A stretch of DNA of 64,000 nt, taken from Andreesenia angusta. Lineage in GTDB: Bacteria; Bacillota; Clostridia; Tissierellales; Gottschalkiaceae. The position numbers and the translations under genes are program-made. This document shows positions 25,272-33,618 of this stretch, in pieces. Location: assembly GCF_001855385.1 (NCBI RefSeq), contig NZ_MKIE01000002.1, forward strand, positions 357,797 through 421,796, in the 5' to 3' direction. Below the pieces are notes generated by a model. That model was not told where the DNA came from. It worked only from the letters and a program-made list of their open reading frames with translations, and did no database searches. Each line of letters opens with the position of its first letter. Within the stretch, counting starts at the first letter, position 1.

Positions 25272-25469
25272 ATGCAAATGAATTTGAAGGAACTTTTAGA
25301 GAAGGAAGGAAAGAGTGTTTACTGGCTGAAGCACGAAACGAATATAAGTCATGGTACAATATACAAAATGGTGAATAACGAAACTAAGATGATCTCGTTT
25401 GATAATCTTGAAAAGATATGCAAAGCTCTAAAGTGCACACCTAACGACGTTTTCGGATATAAGGTCTAA
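25272..25469 (+). CDS. XRE-family HTH regulator within the tail module
   Basis: 65 aa, a single Cro/C1-type helix-turn-helix domain (LKELLEKEGKSVYWLKHETNISHGTI...). AAAGGAG site. Transcribed against the surrounding late genes, it ends 6 bp from the chaperone stop. It may regulate the adjacent endonuclease gene or limit late transcription. Confidence 0.8.
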   Translation: MQMNLKELLEKEGKSVYWLKHETNISHGTIYKMVNNETKMISFDNLEKICKALKCTPNDVFGYKV

Positions 25470-25474
25470 TCCCA

Positions 25475-26109
25475 TTAAGTCACCTCCCTCTTAGACGCCT
25501 CATAAGCCCTGCGCTCATTTTCGTGAGTGACTTGCATTATTTCATGAGCATCCAATAAGTCGTCTAAAGTATAAGTTCCATCCCATACTTCATGTTGCTT
25601 CCACATGCCTTTTATAACCGGTGCGTAGGTGAAGGCTTCTACGTTGCGGAATTCTGCTGGGATATATTCAACCCCTTGAGCATCGAGGCCAAGGGGCTGT
25701 CTTCGAAAAAACCCGACACATTGAACACTAGTGACTGGATTGTTAGATTCATTACTAAAGCCGTGTCAAATTCTATGTCAGAGACCTCAAATTCTCCGTA
25801 CTTATTAAGCACCTGAGCTCCTCCAGATGGGAGTGTTTCCTCTACTCTTTGTAGACAGTTGTCTTGAATATACCTAAACTCCTCTTCTGGAAGGTCAAAT
25901 AGCGACCCTGCTAGCTCTGTGAGATTTATCTTGTCTATATCAAAGTCTTTAAGGCTATCTGCTTTAACATTCTTTAATATAGGCGTAAGTATTTTAGTTA
26001 GCTTGAAAAGCATATAGGAGCCTGTCCTCGCATCTAGCTTATTCAGCCTAAAGCTCCTACCTCCAACCTCTATATCTTTGAAATTTTTACGTTGAACTGT
26101 ATTATCCAT
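25475..26109 (-). CDS. Tail assembly chaperone, long form by -1 frameshift
   Basis: The zero-frame product is 156 aa (stop at 25639). A slippery TTTTTTC (25705-25711; read GGT-TTT-TTC) allows a -1 shift that continues without a stop for about 77 further codons to TAA at 25475. The extension (VEYIPAEFRNVEAFTYAPVI...) resembles the second chaperone ORF of contractile and siphophages (gpG/gpGT logic). The long form ends before the 1-kb HTH/GIY-YIG insertion that separates it from the tape-measure gene. Confidence 0.85.
25705..25711 (-). other. Slippery heptamer T-TTT-TTC
   Basis: On the minus strand the heptamer is TTTTTTC in the X-XXY-YYZ phase of the chaperone ORF (GGT TTT TTC). A -1 slip yields an open reading frame to 25475. 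Downstream GC-rich sequence may stimulate the shift. Confidence 0.85.
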
Positions 26110-26120
26110 CTAATTGCCTC

Positions 26121-26549
26121 CTATTTCTCGGTTATTTCTGCGGCCATAAGGTTCCATGTCACATGCTGGCCTTGTGCTTGATAGCTTCTATCTGCAATCT
26201 TCTGTGGAGATACACCGGTGCAAACAGTTTCATCGCCTAGGTTTTTGGACGCTATAGTGATGGTCATATTCGCGAATTCTGATAAAGGACCTGCGGACTC
26301 CACATAGTTATACCATTTCAAGAGCCATTTATGTAGCTCTGACGTCTGCTGTATCGCTATAGTTATGGCGCCATTCTTTCCAGCTAACTTAGATACCATT
26401 ACTTCGCCATCCGCACCTACGTCATGTGCTGTTTTGTCTCCTGCCATAGACACTCCTATGCTCCCGACACCAGCACCTGTAGATGATTTGCTCCCCACTT
26501 TTGGGTGTGAGAAAGATGCAGTTACATCTCCAAATCCATATACTTTCAT
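26121..26549 (-). CDS. Tail tube protein (DUF3277-like)
   Basis: 142 aa. KVYGFGDVTASFSHPKVG at the N-terminus and beta-rich core identify the inner tube protein family partnered with DUF3383 sheaths. It directly follows the sheath gene. Confidence 0.82.
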   Translation of the reverse strand: MKVYGFGDVTASFSHPKVGSKSSTGAGVGSIGVSMAGDKTAHDVGADGEVMVSKLAGKNGAITIAIQQTSELHKWLLKWYNYVESAGPLSEFANMTITIASKNLGDETVCTGVSPQKIADRSYQAQGQHVTWNLMAAEITEK

Positions 26550-26559
26550 TTTATCCCTC

Positions 26560-27666
26560 CTATCTGTTTACGAATACTTTTATGGCTACTGCCTCTATCG
26601 CTCCGGCCAACTTAACAAGGACATAGATAGGCGGAGCTTTCCTAGCCTCTCTATCTTCTTGTGACTGATCATTTACAGAGCCGCTCATTATGAGGTATCC
26701 TCTCTCGAGGACATCCCCGGTCTCAACATCTAGTATAGGTGCAGACGTCCATATTCCCGGTGCTATGAACCCTGTTCCCCTATGTTTTTCAAGCGGAGCT
26801 CTGATTCTATTCAGCAGATTATCCATCCCTGGGTCGGTCTGAGGTATCTTGCTTGAAGTTTGGAGCCCGTCCATAACTGCCATCTGTATATCGTTGGTCA
26901 GCATATCTAAGTTTATTATTTCATCGAAAGGAGTCCCATCGGCCATAACTCCGTCCTCGAACAGATTGTAGACTGATCCTCTATTGATATAGACATTGCA
27001 GTTGTTATTCTTGATTTGAACTAGTTGAGTTCCGTTTAGGTCCTCGGTATTTACGCCGACTTCTTTTTTAAACTTTAGCGTGTATGCCGAGCTTGCCGTC
27101 TGGGTGTTGGCCCCCATAGCATAACCTATAGCCGCCATTATTGCATGATCTGTTGTAGAGTACTGCCCTATAGTCCTTTGAATTCCTGACTTTTTCAATG
27201 TCTCTATTACATTTCCTTCAGCATTTGTGAGAACTTCACTGTCGCTTGTGTTATATGCGTGAGTTGATGGCGGAATAGCAGACTCGATATAATTAGCTAC
27301 ATCTATTATTTCCGTCTTGGTAGCATTACATACATAGACTGTATACCATTCAGCATTAGCTTCTCTACAGGCAGTTACAGCTTGAACAGCCGTCTCACCT
27401 ATATCATCCCACACCCCGATTGCAACTCTGCTTGGCTTGGGAGTCTGGGAAAAGTATAGCTGTGCTGCTAAATATTCCGGCTCCTCTCCAGTCCAACCAT
27501 CAGCCTTCATATCTTCCATGCCTGCATAGTTTTTAACCCTTTCGCTTTTTGTAATAATTGTAGAAACTCCAACTATAAGTGCTATGTTGAATTTAGTCCT
27601 GACCGAGCGTACAGGGCCTATGTCTACACTTACGTCAACGGCATCTTTAAGGGGTAAAGTTGACAT
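26560..27666 (-). CDS. Contractile tail sheath protein (DUF3383-like)
   Basis: 368 aa. Begins with a typical sheath start (LKDAVDVSVDIGPVRSVRTKFNIALIVGVST); the middle contains PEYLAAQLYFSQTPKPSRVAIG. Its presence establishes a contractile tail. Upstream of the tube gene in standard order. Confidence 0.9.
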   Translation of the reverse strand: MSTLPLKDAVDVSVDIGPVRSVRTKFNIALIVGVSTIITKSERVKNYAGMEDMKADGWTGEEPEYLAAQLYFSQTPKPSRVAIGVWDDIGETAVQAVTACREANAEWYTVYVCNATKTEIIDVANYIESAIPPSTHAYNTSDSEVLTNAEGNVIETLKKSGIQRTIGQYSTTDHAIMAAIGYAMGANTQTASSAYTLKFKKEVGVNTEDLNGTQLVQIKNNNCNVYINRGSVYNLFEDGVMADGTPFDEIINLDMLTNDIQMAVMDGLQTSSKIPQTDPGMDNLLNRIRAPLEKHRGTGFIAPGIWTSAPILDVETGDVLERGYLIMSGSVNDQSQEDREARKAPPIYVLVKLAGAIEAVAIKVFVNR

Positions 27667-27680
27667 AATACCACATCCTT

Positions 27681-28229
27681 TTATTTATTTTTCAATACGA
27701 TTACCTCCGCTCCCGTAATGAACGGAACTTTAGCTTCTCTTATGACCGACTCTGTAAAAGTTGCTGAAAAATCAGTCCTATCCCACCACTGCTTATTATA
27801 GAATTCAGGAATTCTTGTTGGCATTGGCACGTCTGTAACCAGGAATAGATTTTGCTTCTTAAACTTAACCATGTATTCATTTGCGAATATATGGCTTCTT
27901 AATAAGTCAGCATTGTCATAAGAATTCGGACCATAAAGGGTCCAGTTTATTTTATGTGTTCTAGCATATCCGGTTTTTCTTTTAAGATTATCTAAGTCAG
28001 TTTCATCTGTGTCGTATAATATGTTAAGCTCTCTAGCCATACGATTATCTTCAGGAGTAACCCTTAGTAAAACCACATCTTCGTCAATCTTCCAGCTTGG
28101 AGCTCCATCTGACTGCCAAGCTATCCTGACTTTGCTCATTTCTTCCTCAGTCGTATATCCAAGCATATGGCATGTTATGTCGAAAAAGAAGTCCTCTATG
28201 TCTTTGAGTTTAAGTATTTGGTCTGCCAT
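27681..28229 (-). CDS. Neck/tail terminator protein
   Basis: 182 aa; position just before the sheath gene and fold pattern (VRIAWQSDGAPSWKIDEDVVLLRV) match gp12-like neck or tail-terminator proteins (LIC_12616-type). It probably caps the tail and joins it to the connector. Confidence 0.7.
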   Translation of the reverse strand: MADQILKLKDIEDFFFDITCHMLGYTTEEEMSKVRIAWQSDGAPSWKIDEDVVLLRVTPEDNRMARELNILYDTDETDLDNLKRKTGYARTHKINWTLYGPNSYDNADLLRSHIFANEYMVKFKKQNLFLVTDVPMPTRIPEFYNKQWWDRTDFSATFTESVIREAKVPFITGAEVIVLKNK

Positions 28230-28579
28230 TACCTACTGTCCTTCCTGACTGCAATAGACTTGTAATAGCCATAGTCCCTATACGGCTGAACAGCATATAT
28301 CTTGTACCTCTCGCCATTCCATGAAACTTCATCCGAGGTTCCAGAATCACTAGTCACAAATACTTCTCCAGTAGTGAATATAGCTATTTCTCCACCAACT
28401 CTGTCCCCCTCGGGTATCATCTCTATGTCCTGGGGCTTTGCAGGGCTCACTACTCCTTGCATGGTTAAAGGGTTCTCCACTTGTTCGAATCTCCCTTTCA
28501 CCCAAGCTCCAGATTTCCTAAAAAGCTGTATGCTTTGAGATAGTTTCGGATGAAGAATAGCCCTTGAAACATTAATCAT
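28229..28579 (-). CDS. Head-tail connector-region protein
   Basis: 116 aa from ATG at 28579 (GAAGAGGTGATACGC upstream). Beta-rich, with a C-terminal RYKIYAVQPYRDYGYYKS motif seen in head-completion/stopper-like proteins. Overlaps its upstream neighbour slightly. Confidence 0.6.
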   Translation of the reverse strand: MINVSRAILHPKLSQSIQLFRKSGAWVKGRFEQVENPLTMQGVVSPAKPQDIEMIPEGDRVGGEIAIFTTGEVFVTSDSGTSDEVSWNGERYKIYAVQPYRDYGYYKSIAVRKDSR

Positions 28580-29156
28580 GCGTATCACCTCTTCTTATCA
28601 CGGATATTATGCTCTTCCGTAGCTCTGTAGAGTCTATAAGTGGGTTTTCACTACCCTTTCGTTCTATGGTCAAGGGACTGTTTGGAGGCCAATTGTTCTG
28701 TGGGTCTCGGAACCAAGCTCGGGCCATGTTCTCGCCCAATACGCCGACTTTCTCGAGCGCTATCACAGGGTTGTTTCCATCAAGTGCAGCTTTGACCGCT
28801 TCGGCCATCTCTTCCGCTATAATCTCTTTTCCATCATCGAGTGCTGGTACTAGGACAGGTCTAGGCGGTGATTGGTACATAGGAGAGCCGTGTTCATGTA
28901 TATAAAGCTCGTGCGCCTTGCTATAAGGCATAGTATCCACATCTTTCTGCATAGCTTTCCTCATCTGGGAGTCTCTGATCCCGTGTGTGTGGATGTAAAG
29001 GAGTTGAGCGTTGGTTATGTCGCTATCATCCCTCTTAGTGTTAGCCTCTTCAGGTATTCCAACGCATACAGTGTTCTGCGCCAACTCCTCTAGGGATTTT
29101 TTCAGGTCTTCCGTGAAGTCCTTCTCTAATGAGATATTGACAAAGCCCTTTATCAT
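28572..29156 (-). CDS. HK97-gp10-like / virion morphogenesis protein
   Basis: 194 aa from ATG at 29156, preceded by TAGGAGGTG. Contains HEHGSPMYQSPPRPVLVPAL and the C-terminal PLIDSTELRKSIISVI, hallmarks of gp10-like tail-completion proteins. Confidence 0.75.
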   Translation of the reverse strand: MIKGFVNISLEKDFTEDLKKSLEELAQNTVCVGIPEEANTKRDDSDITNAQLLYIHTHGIRDSQMRKAMQKDVDTMPYSKAHELYIHEHGSPMYQSPPRPVLVPALDDGKEIIAEEMAEAVKAALDGNNPVIALEKVGVLGENMARAWFRDPQNNWPPNSPLTIERKGSENPLIDSTELRKSIISVIRRGDTHD

Positions 29157-29167
29157 AAAAGCACCTC

Positions 29168-29644
29168 CTATAGAACCACCATTCCGCCCTTTCCTACAAG
29201 TTTGGCCAAACTCGAAAGCTGTTGTCCAAATTGAGTAGACCTCCAAGACGCCCAACCACTTACACTTTCGGCCACTACACTATAGTCAGTGCTTACTGAT
29301 ACATCTCCTACTGAAACAGAAGTGTCTAATCCTAATGACTGCCCAGCCTCTAAAATTCCTGCTGCTCCACTATTCGGGTCAGCAGTACTCTGCATGTGCA
29401 AGTGGCAGAAATGAGCTGTGAACAAAGCCATTCCAATCCTCCACCTACTGTGCCATCTGACTTCTTTTATAGACGCATCTGCTAAATCGAGATACATTTG
29501 AGCTACAGCTTGAGGAACCACATGGTTTCCCGAGTCATCAGGTCCAAACTGAGGATACATTAAGTAAAAGTCTTCTAGTGTAAAAGGAGGATTGGCGCCA
29601 GTTTTTATATTACTGGCCCCTCCGATTATTCCGTTTATAGACAT
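29168..29644 (-). CDS. Head-tail adaptor (DUF4054-like)
   Basis: 158 aa; FYLMYPQFGPDDSG...AQMYLDLADASIKEVRW and a central hydrophobic helix are typical of DUF4054 connector proteins found after the capsid gene. Confidence 0.78.
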   Translation of the reverse strand: MSINGIIGGASNIKTGANPPFTLEDFYLMYPQFGPDDSGNHVVPQAVAQMYLDLADASIKEVRWHSRWRIGMALFTAHFCHLHMQSTADPNSGAAGILEAGQSLGLDTSVSVGDVSVSTDYSVVAESVSGWASWRSTQFGQQLSSLAKLVGKGGMVVL

Positions 29645-29654
29645 ATAAAATCAC

Positions 29655-29897
29655 CTACTTCTCTTCAGCAGGCGATTCTTTAGTTGCAGGCTTTTTGTTA
29701 GTTGCAGGCTTGCTATTTTCAGCCTCTTTCTGCTGCAATTTATTCTCTATAACTTGGATAGTGTTATCCTTTTGAGCCAGTTTGAATAGCATTGTTTCAG
29801 CAACCCAGTCTGGGACATCCTTTATTTCATGGTGCTTTATCTTAACTTCCTCTTCGCCTCTAGTAAATAGAAGCGATCTTGTAGCCATTACTCTCAT
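29655..29897 (-). CDS. Small charged phage protein
   Basis: 80 aa, ending in a Lys/Pro/Glu-rich low-complexity tail with a PATNKKPATKESPAEE repeat. It lies between the capsid and connector genes. Role unknown. Confidence 0.6.
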   Translation of the reverse strand: MRVMATRSLLFTRGEEEVKIKHHEIKDVPDWVAETMLFKLAQKDNTIQVIENKLQQKEAENSKPATNKKPATKESPAEEK

Positions 29898-29910
29898 TGT
29901 TATTCCCCCT

Positions 29911-30933
29911 CTATATTCCGTCTACATACAGTGCACATTGGTGATATAGGAATTTTACTTGTCCTATATTAGCCACATATGGCGTATAGTATGCTAGATC
30001 TTTTGCTGAAGTCTCTGTGAATGACCTCATCATTGGCACAGGGATGTCTATGCACACTCTGTTCTTGGCATTAACATAGGCTACCATTCTGTTCGTGTCT
30101 CCAGTTCCTGCTCCAGTACACCATCTTGATGGACTGATTACTAGCTCCACGCCTTGATTTTTAGCTATATTGTTTTCTAGTAGATAGTTAAGTAGAGACA
30201 CATTCCCTGCATCACTAACCTTTCTACTAACTAGATATGAGTACTCTGAAGGCGGTATCAATATATGATTCGCCATACCACTTAAGTCATACTCAGAGTC
30301 AGCCCAAGTTTTAGTAAGTGCTTGGTTTATATCATCCAGTATCTCATCTGGAGTCTTGTCCTTCCAAGTTGTCTTAGTGCTTGCTCCAGCTGTAGCGGCA
30401 GTAGCTGTTATTGCCGGATTGTTTACCAAGCCATATACATCATCTTCAGGAAGTCCTTCGTAGACCATTTGATCTAGTGTCTTGTTGTAGTTTAGCTTTA
30501 TTCCATTATCCAGTATCTCATTTAGAGAACGGCCTATCTTTTGAAGCTTTTGTTGATCTATGAAAGGAACTTTAAGCACGTTGCTCCACGCATATACTTT
30601 GAACACGTCCTTGCTTACGTCTCCTTGAACTATAGGAAGGTTATTTGTCTGGCCTCTCATGAGTCCGTGCTCGTTTCCTCCCGTAGTTCTGTAGTCAGCA
30701 AACATATTGGACGTAGACTCTACCCATCCACCGCCAGTATTTGCGACTATATCCCTTGGCCACGTTACTGATGTAAGTGGTTCGTTTAACTCCATATCTC
30801 TTTTTTCTAGCTCTCCAACTAAGAATGCCATTCCACTATCGACAGATGCTGCGTCCATAGCTATGGCCCCTTGTCCTAAGCTAAGCACTTGTGAGTCAAA
30901 AGATTGAACTCTAGTATTTCCGAAACTCTTCAT
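29911..30933 (-). CDS. Major capsid protein (DUF2184-like)
   Basis: 340 aa. Contains TSVTWPRDIVANTGGGWVE and VARNI-like capsid features with a C-terminal hydrophobic CALYVDGI; gene order (protease/scaffold, cement, capsid) supports it. HK97-type capsid fold inferred. Confidence 0.87.
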   Translation of the reverse strand: MKSFGNTRVQSFDSQVLSLGQGAIAMDAASVDSGMAFLVGELEKRDMELNEPLTSVTWPRDIVANTGGGWVESTSNMFADYRTTGGNEHGLMRGQTNNLPIVQGDVSKDVFKVYAWSNVLKVPFIDQQKLQKIGRSLNEILDNGIKLNYNKTLDQMVYEGLPEDDVYGLVNNPAITATAATAGASTKTTWKDKTPDEILDDINQALTKTWADSEYDLSGMANHILIPPSEYSYLVSRKVSDAGNVSLLNYLLENNIAKNQGVELVISPSRWCTGAGTGDTNRMVAYVNAKNRVCIDIPVPMMRSFTETSAKDLAYYTPYVANIGQVKFLYHQCALYVDGI

Positions 30934-30946
30934 ATGCTATCCCTCC

Positions 30947-31447
30947 TTATATTGACCTGTTTAGTATAGTTATTTCTGCAACTCCATTAGCGTCAACTTC
31001 TCCGGTTGTAAATCTTACTCCAGAAAGCTCAACTGTGTTCGTAGTATCTGGCGCAGCTTCAAAGCCACCTATCACTCCGGCAGGGATAGCCACATTCTCG
31101 GTTATACGTATATATACCTTCCCGTTTGGAGTAGGTGCTCCTGCATTGACCTTTACAGACATGTAGCCTCTGGTTAAGATGTCGGTTCTTTCTTTATCCA
31201 GGTATCCAGATGTCGAAGTATCAACGCTTATCGCTTGTTTAACCTCTCTGACTGCTATTCCTACAAAATCAGCCGCTGTGTCACTTGCTCCAAATGCAGA
31301 AACTGTATTATCACTATTCAGAACTACCGGAGCTCCAAATCCTATTTCTCCAGTAGAAAGTTTGTTTTCGACTATAGCATCTATACTCCTAGATATCGTT
31401 CCTGGATATCCGTAGTTCAACTTCTTTCCTATCGCTGATCCTGGCAT
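30947..31447 (-). CDS. Capsid cement / decoration protein
   Basis: 166 aa. PGSAIGKKLNYGYPGTISR and FVGIAVREVKQ resemble the Gp24-like structural cement proteins. It is adjacent to the capsid gene. Confidence 0.75.
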   Translation of the reverse strand: MPGSAIGKKLNYGYPGTISRSIDAIVENKLSTGEIGFGAPVVLNSDNTVSAFGASDTAADFVGIAVREVKQAISVDTSTSGYLDKERTDILTRGYMSVKVNAGAPTPNGKVYIRITENVAIPAGVIGGFEAAPDTTNTVELSGVRFTTGEVDANGVAEITILNRSI

Positions 31448-31448
31448 A

Positions 31449-32729
31449 TTAGTTTCCTCCTTTTAGGTTTGCGTTGTATTTTTTAGCTATTTGGTCTCCG
31501 AGGTTTTCTAAGTGTGCAGTCATATCTTGAACACTTCTTTGATTACTTGCATTGTCTACTGCGCTTTGTTTTTGAGATTTTGCTATAGCAGAATACGTGT
31601 TTCTCCCTTTTGGAGCCTTTGTAGCTTTCTTGTACTCCTTAAGTAGAGAGTCACAAGCCTTCTTTCTCTCTCCTGCGTCTGGTATTGCAGCTATAACAGG
31701 CTTTATAGCTTTGAGTGTAGCTACCCAAGCTTTGCTGTCTGTTACTGGATTCGTAGGTCTATCTTCTGGATCCGAAACATCTCCTTCTTCAAGATCGCCA
31801 TCCTCTGTCTCCACTATTTCAGACTCTTCACTATCCTCTATCTCTTTTATAACTTCGTCTATAGCGTCTTCTGGACTCGTCTCCTCATCCTTAGCTGTTA
31901 CTATAGCTTCTACTATTGAGGTTAGTTTGTCGATCTTATCATTTATAGCTGCTATCTCGGGAGATGCGACCCCTTCGCCGTTGTCATTAGCTTTCTCTCT
32001 TGATTCTACTTCTTCATCTTCGGCTCTTCCCTCTTCAGCCATGTCATCTACAACTTGAGCTATGTCTTCAGGTTCAGCATCCATCGCTAAATGTTTGAGC
32101 CCTATAGCCGCTAGGAATTTAGTTGTTGTAGAAGGTTTTTTTCTAGGCATTTTTAGTTTACTCATATTATCACCCTCGCTTTCTTTACTTTTAGAATCTT
32201 TTATTGACACTCTGTGACCTGCTCGTCCAGCTTCAACCACTGCGACATGATTGCCACGTATATTGGTTTGACTGTATGTCCCATCATCATTTTTGACGTA
32301 TATACAGTCGTATCCAGACGACACTTCACGCTTACCATTTTTGATATCCTCTATGAGTCTTCTCTCGTGAATAATCAAGTCCGCAAGCATAAGGTCTGGT
32401 TCATCTTTACTTCTCCTTACATTCTGGACAACTCCCTTGGAATACCTCTGAGACGTTTCGGGAGTCAATAGGTCGGGCGGATGTTCATTTGTCACTATCT
32501 TGCCCTCAAACGAGGCCAATGTAGCCTTGCTGAAAAGTTCATCCTCATTTCTATGGACTTTGATTCTTTCCTGTCGCCTCTCTGTGTCCCCTATTTCGGC
32601 TCCCAGATATTCCATATGACCAGTACGTCCTATGGGGACATTCCGAGCTACTAGGTAGCCCTCTGGTGTCTCCGCTATGTTGTTTGATATTTTACTTGCA
32701 AAATAAGCTATCCCATCGTTTCTTCTCAC
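31449..32729 (-). CDS. Prohead protease/scaffold (DUF2213-like), start uncertain
   Basis: About 426 aa. N-terminal domain (FASKISNNIAETPEGYLVARNVPIGRTG) is DUF2213-like; the middle is a very acidic coiled region typical of scaffolds. The start is unclear: AAGGAGGTG lies in frame, the ATG at the expected spacing is in another frame (ATG-GGA-TAG), and GTG at 32729 overlaps the ribosome site. TTG at 32756 is the other possibility. A 1-bp change near 32715 would explain this. Confidence 0.75.
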   Translation of the reverse strand: MRRNDGIAYFASKISNNIAETPEGYLVARNVPIGRTGHMEYLGAEIGDTERRQERIKVHRNEDELFSKATLASFEGKIVTNEHPPDLLTPETSQRYSKGVVQNVRRSKDEPDLMLADLIIHERRLIEDIKNGKREVSSGYDCIYVKNDDGTYSQTNIRGNHVAVVEAGRAGHRVSIKDSKSKESEGDNMSKLKMPRKKPSTTTKFLAAIGLKHLAMDAEPEDIAQVVDDMAEEGRAEDEEVESREKANDNGEGVASPEIAAINDKIDKLTSIVEAIVTAKDEETSPEDAIDEVIKEIEDSEESEIVETEDGDLEEGDVSDPEDRPTNPVTDSKAWVATLKAIKPVIAAIPDAGERKKACDSLLKEYKKATKAPKGRNTYSAIAKSQKQSAVDNASNQRSVQDMTAHLENLGDQIAKKYNANLKGGN

Positions 32730-32789
32730 CTCCTTAAATAGACATAAGAAAAGCAACCTGAGTGTTCAGATTGCCTTTATAAAGCCTAT

Positions 32790-33618
32790 TTACATTATGC
32801 TTTCAAACTCTTTTCGGGTCATTCTCTGTATCTGTCCGCCATGATAAACCTTAGCTGGGAATTTAACAGTCTTTAGATTCACTATTGGCTCAGGGATAGC
32901 AGCGACAATTAAATATATCGCCAGGCGCATAGTGCCCATATGACTTTTCTCCTTTGAGCGCCTCTGGGTCAGGTGGATCATTCCAGTTTACAAGTACGTC
33001 ATTCATATGCCTGTGACTGCTCCTCACACGGCTGTCTTCAGACGTCTTCCATACATACCACCTAATACCCATTCGCTCGCTTCTAGCTTTAGTAAGGGCT
33101 GTCGAGGCTTTACTGCTCTCTGTCCTAGCTATCAATGTAGCTCTGCTCTTGTTCAGCTCAGGAAACTTCTCCTGAAGGTCCTTAGCTATATCGGTATGTC
33201 GCCTTCCTTTCTGGGCTTCTTTGGCCACATACCTAGATACATATTCAGTCATACTCTCTGGAATGGTCTTTATGAGCTTGGAGTTTTCTTTGACTATCTC
33301 CCGGAACACATCCCCTACTTCTGTTCCCATTTCATTCTTTAGGGCTTCGTATATTTCCTTTCCTTGACCATTCACCTTTGCAGCTTCTCTCCAAGTGCGT
33401 CCAGCGTCTGTGAATACGTGTGTGGCCATTTTCAGAGCTGTAGTTTCGGCGTGGTCCTGAAATTCTTTTGTTTGAGTCAAGCTTTTTAAAACCCCTATCA
33501 TGCTGAAGGGGTCTGTAATCCCTATTATGGCCTTTTCTACGAACTTGAATATCTTCTTTAATGACCTAGCATAGGAGCGCTCTATGCGTCTCTTGGGTTC
33601 CCACAAGCTACGCTTCAT
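32790..33618 (-). CDS. Minor head protein (SPP1 gp7-like) with +1 shifty stop
   Basis: The zero frame encodes 242 aa (33618-32890), ending NCRCYP at CCC-TGA. A +1 shift at that site continues EPIVNLKTVKFPAKVYHGG... for 33 residues to 32790, giving 275 aa and the expected gp7-family C-terminus after the CRCY motif. CCC-TGA is the same type of +1 site described in Listeria phage PSA structural genes. Either both forms are made or the gene carries a frameshift mutation. It delivers into or stabilises the procapsid near the portal. Confidence 0.85.

Noticed and set aside
31597..32058. Plus-strand Ser-rich ORF of 153 aa
   Set aside because: Antisense shadow of the acidic scaffold region; serine richness is the complement of Glu/Asp codons.
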